From Kiritimatiellota bacterium (GTDB lineage: Bacteria > Verrucomicrobiota > Kiritimatiellia > JAAZAB01): a stretch of 10,000 nucleotides of DNA. Location: positions 1 through 10,000 of the forward strand of contig VSJD01000166.1 in the NCBI GenBank assembly GCA_008636095.1, read 5' to 3'. The stretch's first letter is position 1; each line of letters begins with the position of its first letter. This document shows, piece after piece, positions 5,646 through 10,000 of the stretch. Below the pieces are notes generated by a model that ran no database searches, was not told the origin of the DNA, and saw only the letters and a program-made list of their open reading frames with translations. Both the position numbers and the translations under genes were made by a program.

Positions 5646-6848
5646 ATGGCCTGGCGACTCGATACAAGTGTGATCAAAGGTGAAATCGACAACCGCACCC
5701 CCGGAATAATATCGGGACGGGTCTGGCTTGTCGGGCGGCCGAACCCCATCGTATTAACGCTGGAGGGTAATGCACTGCGCGACATGGCGGGGTGCCTGCT
5801 CACGTTTACCAACCCCACCCCGGCCGCAGGTGACCAGATCTCGCTGGACGAGCGCCAACAGGGTATGGCGGGGGATATGACCGCCTCCCGGAAGGTTCGG
5901 ATTCCGGATGTCCCCATTGCCGAGATGATCAAACTGATGAAGGCCAACGAACCTGTGCCGGAACACATCGGTAATGCCCTCTATCTGGAATGGTTCAGCG
6001 AGGCAAACGGCCGGGTTGTGATCGAAAGTGCCGGGTATACGGTTGCCATCACACTGCCCGCCTGGCAGATGACAGAGGCCCAGGACCGTGCCCAGCGCGC
6101 GGCGAACCAGGCGGCCATGCAAAACTTTTTCACGCGCCTTACCGGCGGCGAGGATCAGGTCAAAGCATATGATCCTGAGGACGATGCACCCATGGATGAA
6201 TTCGCGTGGGAAAAATTTATGAAGGCGGCGGATCAGCGCGCAGATAAGTATGGCGAACTTCTGGACAAGTACAAGGATCATCCTGACCGGGAACGGATCG
6301 TAGCGCGGGAAATGGGCTGGACGTGGGTAGCGGACATGCTCGATGCCGGGGAACACGGCGCCCTTAAGGTCGATGCCGACCAGGCCGGTGATGATTTGAC
6401 TGAGGCGCCGGACTTGGCGCCCAACCCGCTGACGGAGGGCGTGGACTGGGTGCGTGATGAGTATGGGTATCCCCAGCATCCGCTGACGCTCCGCGCAATC
6501 AAGATTTCCATGGGCATGTGGCACCAATGTAAGGATTTAGGTCTGTTAGACGAGACCGGCGACGAGGCCCTGAACAACATGATTTTTCAAACTCAGGTGA
6601 CCGGTGCCAAGCTGGCCGGAGCGCTGAATTCTCTGGCCTACCGTGGCGAGGACGTTGATGCCGGGTTTGTGGTGGCTAATCTCAAGCGCGCTCTCCAGCA
6701 TCTACATCAGGCCATCGAGACCGCCGGAGCGGTCCAAGCCAAAGACCTGCTTCCCGCTCAGGCACTCAAAGACTACCGCGCCAGCCTCTTTGCCTTGCGC
6801 GAAGAAATTCTCGCCCTGACGAAGAGTTTTCGTAAAAAGCAGTGGTAG
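5646..6848 (+). CDS. Uncharacterised 400-residue conserved-looking protein
   Basis: I cannot assign a function. The protein opens MAWRLDTSVIKGEIDNRTPG and its first ~140 residues look beta-rich, with GRVWLVGRPNPIVLTLEGNALRD, then GDMTASRKVRIPD (76-88) and LYLEWFSEANGRVVIE (112-127). I recall this N-terminal pattern from hypothetical proteins of verrucomicrobia- and planctomycete-like genomes. Residues 140-260 are charged and probably helical, including an acidic segment around 174-186 (DPEDDAPMDEF). Residues 265-400 are helical and Leu/Ala-rich (LAGALNSLAYRGEDVDAGFVVANLKRAL recognisable in part) and end basic. There is no signal peptide, membrane segment, nucleotide-binding motif or Cys cluster, so it is probably cytosolic. 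The start ATG lacks a Shine-Dalgarno, but the conserved-looking N-terminus begins exactly there. It has no operon partner: hairpins precede it and a broken dehydrogenase follows. Confidence 0.8.
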   Translation: MAWRLDTSVIKGEIDNRTPGIISGRVWLVGRPNPIVLTLEGNALRDMAGCLLTFTNPTPAAGDQISLDERQQGMAGDMTASRKVRIPDVPIAEMIKLMKANEPVPEHIGNALYLEWFSEANGRVVIESAGYTVAITLPAWQMTEAQDRAQRAANQAAMQNFFTRLTGGEDQVKAYDPEDDAPMDEFAWEKFMKAADQRADKYGELLDKYKDHPDRERIVAREMGWTWVADMLDAGEHGALKVDADQAGDDLTEAPDLAPNPLTEGVDWVRDEYGYPQHPLTLRAIKISMGMWHQCKDLGLLDETGDEALNNMIFQTQVTGAKLAGALNSLAYRGEDVDAGFVVANLKRALQHLHQAIETAGAVQAKDLLPAQALKDYRASLFALREEILALTKSFRKKQW

Positions 6849-6850
6849 CG

Positions 6851-7070
6851 CGTCAAAACAAAATAAGATCGGGCCGGGTTGGCATTACAGCGAATATTGC
6901 GGCATTGGTTGACTACTCGCCTTCGCCAGAGTGTCCCGTGGCTTCCGTCTCCGTCTGCCGACTACGGCCGGACACGTGCCACGGGGAGCTTAGTATCCGC
7001 CGCCGGTTTTATCACCGTCGCCGATTTTATTGTGGATGGAGGGGTGACCCGGAAAATGATATATATTTAA
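6851..7070 (+). pseudogene. C-terminal remnant of a short-chain dehydrogenase/reductase, broken by a hairpin repeat
   Basis: Two pieces in different frames match the end of a classical SDR. In the frame that begins beside the stop of the preceding gene, GRVGITANIAALVDYSPSPE (around 6873-6932) resembles the SDR phrase GRxGxPEDIAALVxYLASPE. After about 60 bp, another frame gives SAAGFITVADFIVDGG and then VTRKMIYI before TAA at 7068-7070, matching the SDR ending (AxFITGxxxxVDGGxTRKMIY). Joined, the two parts follow each other with almost no missing residues. The Rossmann TGxxxGxG and the catalytic YxxxK are absent, so only the last ~45 residues survive. The inserted DNA holds an inverted repeat at 6934-6986. 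Confidence 0.7.
6934..6986. repeat. Inverted-repeat element inserted in the SDR remnant
   Basis: CCCGTGGC (6935-6942) and GCCACGGG (6978-6985) are perfect 8-bp arms flanking about 35 bp that include TTCCGTCTCCGTCTGCCGAC. The element sits exactly where the SDR similarity breaks and changes frame. It encodes nothing recognisable and looks like a short non-autonomous repeat. Confidence 0.55.
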
Positions 7071-7079
7071 TTTTTCCGG
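7049..7079. other. Stem-loop at the end of the SDR remnant
   Basis: CCGGAAAA (7049-7056) and TTTTCCGG (7072-7079) are perfect 8-bp arms around a 15-base AT-rich loop that contains the remnant's stop codon. It could fold in RNA of either strand. Without a T-run after the stem it is not a convincing terminator. Confidence 0.35.
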
Positions 7080-7197
7080 CTTGAGGGGAAGAGTCAAAGA
7101 GGGCAGGCCAACCGTTTCGGCTTCAATCCAATCATAAACGCTCTGGATTGCCAGATATTTTCAAGAAGAACGGCATGCAAATTCTCGTTGTCCGCCA

Positions 7198-7222
7198 TGA
7201 TACCTTGACCATCAAGGTATCA
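7198..7222. promoter_or_regulatory. Operator-like 25-bp perfect palindrome, copy 1
   Basis: Arms TGATACCTTGA (7198-7208) and TCAAGGTATCA (7212-7222) are perfect complements around CCA. The size and symmetry suit a dimeric winged-helix regulator, and PadR-family operators are palindromes of this kind. Its left edge overlaps the ATG of a small minus-strand frame, so it could control divergent transcription. It lies about 235 bp upstream of the padR start. Confidence 0.65.
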
Positions 7223-7382
7223 ATGAGGGAACCACATTTACCCGAGGGCTTCTCCCTGCGCGAGGAGGAGTCCAAGGGGGCGGGCCATGATTTGCTGAGT
7301 TTCGCGATCTTTGCCAACCGCAAGGGTTCGCACATTCAACCGGTTCCTGTCATTTGGTCATTTGACGGCAGCCATATCGCCA

Positions 7383-7407
7383 TGATACCTTGAGGCTCAA
7401 GGTATCA
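7383..7407. promoter_or_regulatory. Operator-like 25-bp perfect palindrome, copy 2
   Basis: The arms are identical to those of copy 1, here around GGC. Both copies are preceded by CGCCA, so CGCCATGATACCTTGA is shared. The site ends 48 bp before the padR ATG, a position suited to autorepression. The two centres are 185 bp apart, which would allow looping by a regulator bound at both. Confidence 0.7.
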
Positions 7408-7442
7408 ACAAGAAACTATTACCTTTTACCAGACACTGTACC

Positions 7443-7454
7443 GGGGGGGGGGGG
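7443..7454 (+). repeat. Run of 12 G just upstream of the PadR start codon
   Basis: Twelve consecutive G residues end one base before ATG at 7456 and seven bases before a second in-frame ATG at 7462. The run occupies the Shine-Dalgarno position. Long G runs are prone to slippage, so length variation could alter translation of the regulator. The length may also be a sequencing or assembly error. Confidence 0.7.
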
Positions 7455-7455
7455 A

Positions 7456-7815
7456 ATGGACATGAGCAAGCAATATGAAAGCCGGGACTACTGGCGCGGG
7501 ATGCTGAACGCAAGCGTGTGCAAATTGCTCATTCTCCGGGCGGTCTGCGAACGGCCGGGTCACGGTTACGAGATCATCCGGCGCGTGGCAGCCTTGACCC
7601 ATGATGCCTGCGCGCCAACGGAGGGAACGGTCTACCCCGTACTTCGGGAATTTGAGGTCTGCGGCTGCCTGAGCGTTCATGATGACACGGTGCGCGGCCG
7701 AACGCGCCACGTCTATTGCGCTACACCGCAGGGCCGCGCCGCCTTGCGTGCAGGCTTAGCCGTCTGGCGCCATGGCCTCGCAAAGATGAGTCACTCCTTG
7801 GCTGATACGCCATAG
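7456..7815 (+). CDS. PadR-family transcriptional regulator
   Basis: A 119-residue winged-helix DNA-binding protein of the short PadR subfamily, which typically represses itself and neighbouring transport or stress genes as a dimer. LNASVCKLLILRAVCERPGHGYEIIRRVA (about residues 17-45, two helices) is the family's opening pattern. PTEGTVYPVLREFEVCGCLS (54-73) is the recognition-helix region, matching the usual xxGTLYPxLxRLExxGLI. RGRTRHVYCATPQGRAAL (80-97) covers the wing and the start of the dimerisation helix. The ATG at 7456 is chosen because homology begins soon after; the ATG at 7462 is an alternative, and an in-frame TTG at 7390 would run through the palindrome and the G run. It lies directly downstream of two identical palindromes, probably its own operators. 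No intact target gene adjoins it: a PIN remnant follows. Confidence 0.88.
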   Translation: MDMSKQYESRDYWRGMLNASVCKLLILRAVCERPGHGYEIIRRVAALTHDACAPTEGTVYPVLREFEVCGCLSVHDDTVRGRTRHVYCATPQGRAALRAGLAVWRHGLAKMSHSLADTP

Positions 7816-7855
7816 AAATTTCCCCTCTCAAATCGCCCGGACGGATCAGGATCAT

Positions 7856-8047
7856 GCCGGTCTTGGCGCCAACTTCTTGGCAAAGCTCGATTTTGCCGAG
7901 ATCAAAGCCAATCCTGGAAATGATTCAAATGTTACCGCCCATGCACACGCGATTTTCAGTGGTGACGTTCATCTTTTGGGATTGAAGGAGTTTCGCGACA
8001 TTTCGATTGTCACTTCACGGGTATTTCTCACGGCACTCGGCTTGTAG
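7856..8047 (+). pseudogene. C-terminal remnant of a PIN-domain (VapC-like) toxin
   Basis: An open frame ending at TAG 8045-8047 ends with HAIFSGDVHLLGLKEFRDIS followed by IVTSRVFLTALGL. This is the usual end of PIN-domain ribonucleases of toxin-antitoxin systems (IVSGDxHLLxLxxFxxIxIVTPxxFLxxL), and the Asp of SGD is one of the catalytic acids. About 35 codons upstream (LGANFLAKLDFAEIKANPG) do not match the family well. The N-terminal strand with its first acidic residue, the start codon and an antitoxin gene are all missing. It begins soon after padR on the same strand and overlaps the 3' end of the oppositely oriented URO-D-family gene by 20 bp. Confidence 0.6.
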
Positions 8048-9119
8048 TGTTCGCTTCAGGTATGCAGGCAGGCTTTCTGTGGCCGTTCGATCCTGTGAAC
8101 CGGGTCTGTCGTGACAAGCGTCCCACCTCTTCAGCATACTCCCGGAACAAGGCAAGGTAGAGCTGATAATCCCGGTAAGAAACGCCGGGAGGTGTCTGGT
8201 GGTCGCAACTGACCAGGAACCCGCCCTTGGCCGCGGTGGGCAGGAGCCGTTCGAATTCGGCGCGCATGACCCCTTCGCCTTTGTTCATGGTCATCTTGTC
8301 AAAATGGCCGATGAAACGCATGCTGGGATGCGCTTGCCGCAAGACGGCGATATCAACGCCCGCCTGCCGCTCAAGGGGAAGAATGCCCTCGAGTCCGGCG
8401 GCCTCAAACCAATGCGCCGGCACGGTAATGTCGCCGTCGGAATCAATAATGGGGATGATGGCCCGCGCCTTTAGCCTTGGAATTACCCGGTCGTAATAAG
8501 GTTGCATGAATTCATCGAACAGGTCTTTGGACAGCATGGAGCCGTGGTTATAGCTCATATCCTCGGCAAACGTCATGAAGTCCGGCGTGCCAATCGAGCA
8601 GATTTCATCGATAACGCGGAGCATCCACTCCGCCAGGTCCGTGTTAATCCGATGCATCAGGCCCGGCTGGTCGTAGAAGGCATAGAGATGCCGTTCGATG
8701 CCCAGCAATTGTCTCGGGAACCAGAAGAAGCCTTCCAGCGTGAACCACAGCGCGACCTCTCCCCGGCGCTGTTCCGCGGCCAATGTCTGCCATTTCTGGC
8801 GGTTTACCGGGTGGGGCGGATAGAGGAACGGCCGAATTTGGTTATAGTCTTCTTCGGTGGCAATGATACCGGCACCGTGACTAACCGGGCTCGGGCAATC
8901 CGGACCGCAGGCCGTCGACCAGTCCTGCTTGTAGATGTCCAGCCCCAGGTGGCGGCTGATCGCATATCCGTCGGTCACGTCCGCAGGCAATCCTTCTGCG
9001 TGCCAGCGCTCGATGGTCTTGTCCCACCAGCCGGCCCACTCCAGTACTGGCAAGCGGTCAAACGGCTGGAATCTCATGATCGCTTGAAATCGTTCTTGTA
9101 CATTCATGGCGGATTGCAT
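8028..9119 (-). CDS. Uroporphyrinogen decarboxylase-family protein
   Basis: A 363-residue protein of the URO-D superfamily, a TIM-barrel group that includes heme-pathway UroD and the corrinoid methyltransferases MtaA and CmuA. Visible family features are the start NVQERFQAIMRFQPFDRLPV (6-25), FAEDMSYNHGSMLS (184-197), the barrel segment IIDSDGDITVPAHWFEAAGL (224-243), RFIGHFDKMTMNKGEGVM (268-285) and the C-terminal GGFLVSCDHQTPPGVSYRDY (299-318). The last pattern is usual in the uncharacterised branch abundant in Verrucomicrobia- and Planctomycete-type genomes, so the heme enzyme itself is unlikely. No hem gene is nearby. The ATG at 9119 is preferred over the one at 9107, because GGAAG lies six bases before it. 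The last ~20 residues look unrelated to the family and run into the PIN remnant, so the original stop may have been lost. Confidence 0.85.
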   Translation of the reverse strand: MQSAMNVQERFQAIMRFQPFDRLPVLEWAGWWDKTIERWHAEGLPADVTDGYAISRHLGLDIYKQDWSTACGPDCPSPVSHGAGIIATEEDYNQIRPFLYPPHPVNRQKWQTLAAEQRRGEVALWFTLEGFFWFPRQLLGIERHLYAFYDQPGLMHRINTDLAEWMLRVIDEICSIGTPDFMTFAEDMSYNHGSMLSKDLFDEFMQPYYDRVIPRLKARAIIPIIDSDGDITVPAHWFEAAGLEGILPLERQAGVDIAVLRQAHPSMRFIGHFDKMTMNKGEGVMRAEFERLLPTAAKGGFLVSCDHQTPPGVSYRDYQLYLALFREYAEEVGRLSRQTRFTGSNGHRKPACIPEANTTSRVP

Positions 9120-9363
9120 GGTTTTCTTCCGGACCGATGCCCATGACAGGATCAGGGCCGGCGACGTATGCTCAAATGCCCGAAAGTATCAACAATCAAG
9201 GCATGCGTTGTCAACACCTCACTTCGGGATTGGCAATTTTTAGAACTCATTAACGAACGCAAGCCCAAAGCCTCCACGGTTTGCACGTGACTTTACGGCG
9301 CGTTTGCGGCATCATGCCGCATTCTTCATTTTTCGTTGCAATATTTCAACCAAGGGAGGAGCC
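9120..9363. other. Divergent spacer between the URO-D-family gene and purH
   Basis: No gene is seen. It must contain the promoters of the URO-D-family gene (leftward) and purH (rightward), but I find no pair of boxes good enough to call. A perfect palindrome lies at 9305-9321. The purH end carries the strong ribosome-binding site GGGAGGA at 9354-9360. Confidence 0.5.
9305..9321. promoter_or_regulatory. Perfect 17-bp palindrome upstream of purH
   Basis: TGCGGCAT (9305-9312) and ATGCCGCA (9314-9321) pair perfectly around a single C, 42 bp before the purH ATG. Followed by TTCTTCATTTTT, it could be a regulator site or, in the leader RNA, a short stem. It does not resemble the PurR operator as I know it (ACGCAAACGTTTGCGT). 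Confidence 0.35.
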
Positions 9364-10000
9364 ATGGCCATTCAGGATTTTAAGTCAACCTACAAGACCA
9401 TCATGGACGATCATTTTCCGCCGCGGCTGGAAATCAGTTTTGTGGATGGCGCTACACGGCAGACGCTCTGCTACGAAAAGGCAAGCTGGCTGATTGACGG
9501 CGTCAACAAGGGCCTGCGCTATGGCGAGAATCCGGGCCAGGAAGCGGCCCTGTTCAAGCTGGTCAACGGCAACTTGGCTCTGGGCGAGGTGCGCAGTATT
9601 CAGCCGGGCCGGTATTTGGCGTCCGATGTCGAACTGCTCCAGTCCGGTAAGCATCCGGGCAAAACCAATATCACCGACGTGGATAATGCCCTGAATATCC
9701 TGCGCTACCTGATGGATACACCCTGCGCCGTCATTGTGAAGCACAACAATCCTTGCGGCGTGGCCAAGGCCGCCACCCTGGCCGAGGCCTATGCCCGCGC
9801 CAATATGGCCGACCGCGTGGCGGCCTTCGGCGGGGCCATTGTACTTAACCGCCCGGTGGACCGCGAAACGGCGGAGCTGATCCTCCAGCAGTATGCCGAG
9901 GTAGTGGCGGCCCCGGACTTTGCCGCCGGGGTTCTCGATCTGTTCGCCAAAAAGAAGAACCTGCGCGTAATGCGCATCGCCAACATGGCGCGCCTGGCCG
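9364..10000 (+). CDS. purH: Stand-alone AICAR formyltransferase-type PurH (N-terminal part)
   Basis: The first 212 codons of a protein homologous to the formyltransferase half of PurH, which adds a formyl group to AICAR using 10-formyl-THF in the penultimate step of IMP synthesis. Visible signatures are LRYGENPGQEAALF (51-64), SGKHPGKTNITDVDNALNIL (94-113), the catalytic Lys-His in VIVKHNNPCGVA (123-134), AAFGGAIVLNRPVD (153-166) and KKKNLRVM (196-203). In bifunctional PurH the YGENP motif lies about 200 residues in, after the MGS-like IMP cyclohydrolase domain; here it starts at residue 53, so that domain is absent. Shorter, formyltransferase-only PurH proteins are known. The ATG is fixed by GGGAGGA just upstream. 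The gene runs off the right edge, and cyclisation would need a separate enzyme. Confidence 0.88.
   Translation, partial: MAIQDFKSTYKTIMDDHFPPRLEISFVDGATRQTLCYEKASWLIDGVNKGLRYGENPGQEAALFKLVNGNLALGEVRSIQPGRYLASDVELLQSGKHPGKTNITDVDNALNILRYLMDTPCAVIVKHNNPCGVAKAATLAEAYARANMADRVAAFGGAIVLNRPVDRETAELILQQYAEVVAAPDFAAGVLDLFAKKKNLRVMRIANMARLA

Larger units (their letters stand above)
7071..7455. other. Regulatory spacer upstream of the PadR gene
   Basis: No convincing gene is seen here. The two large palindromes at 7198-7222 and 7383-7407 dominate it, and a 12-G run ends it. An open frame at 7148-7393 (plus) runs from before one palindrome into the other and matches nothing I know. A 34-codon minus-strand frame (7094-7198) starts with ATG at the edge of the first palindrome (MADNENLHAVLLENI). 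An adjacent minus-strand frame continues with IQSVYDWIEAETVGLPSL, so a frameshifted small divergent gene is possible but unproven. Confidence 0.4.

Noticed and set aside
5754..6527. Long minus-strand frame of 257 codons opposite the 400-residue gene
   Set aside because: It is antisense to a frame with protein-like composition, and its own translation is Arg/His-rich with no family resemblance.
7148..7393. Plus-strand open frame of 81 codons between the two palindromes
   Set aside because: It crosses the first palindrome and terminates in the second, has no recognisable motif, and its ends are set by the operator sequence. It is more likely regulatory DNA.
7390..7455. TTG at 7390 as the PadR start, giving 22 extra residues
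   Set aside because: The extra residues come from the palindrome and the G run and have no PadR counterpart. The ATG at 7456 or 7462 fits the family length.
8502..9146. Plus-strand frame of 214 codons opposite the URO-D-family gene
   Set aside because: The minus-strand product has clear family motifs over the same region, so this frame is a complementary-strand shadow.
9186..9204. GTATCAACAATCAAGGCAT upstream of the URO-D-family gene, resembling a half of the 25-bp palindrome
   Set aside because: Only one arm is similar, with a mismatch, and the complementary arm is absent. Chance similarity is likely.

Overview
The window reads as chromosomal DNA from a GC-rich, probably uncultured bacterium. 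It holds core metabolic genes separated by repeat-laden, partly decayed intergenic DNA. The best taxonomic guess is the Planctomycetota/Verrucomicrobiota/Lentisphaerota/Kiritimatiellota neighbourhood. The grounds are a URO-D superfamily protein outside a heme operon, a 400-residue protein resembling an uncharacterised family I associate with those phyla, and a palindrome whose translation reads RPTGWKPV. This placement is inference from memory and not proven by the sequence.

Layout, left to right. 1-307 (minus): N-terminal part of the AAA+ ATPase RarA. 308-955: about 650 bp without a confident gene, holding several hairpin repeats and a possible C-terminal remnant of an outer-membrane protein abutting rarA. 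956-3517 and 3735-4757 (minus): pheT and pheS, the two subunits of phenylalanyl-tRNA synthetase, transcribed pheS then pheT. Their 217-bp spacer is almost filled by three nested palindromic repeat families, and pheT carries an in-frame GC-rich repeat coding for about 22 extra residues. 4758-5030: divergent promoter region. 5031-5531 (plus): flavin reductase-like FMN-binding protein, followed by four consecutive hairpins. 5646-6848 (plus): conserved-looking 400-residue protein of unknown function.

6849-8047 is a decayed accessory stretch. It has the C-terminal end of a short-chain dehydrogenase broken by a hairpin repeat, two perfect 25-bp palindromes that look like operators, a PadR-type regulator with a 12-G run just before its start codon, and the C-terminal end of a PIN-domain (VapC-like) toxin with no N-terminus. 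8028-9119 (minus): a uroporphyrinogen decarboxylase-family protein whose 3' end overlaps the PIN remnant. 9364-10000 (plus): start of a stand-alone AICAR formyltransferase-type PurH, cut by the window edge.

Functionally, pheS/pheT (translation), rarA (replication-fork maintenance) and purH (purine synthesis) are housekeeping genes with no evident link to each other. The twin operators plus PadR look like a small self-contained regulatory unit whose obvious targets are missing or degraded. No rRNA, tRNA, CRISPR array, intact transposase or convincing rho-independent terminator was seen.
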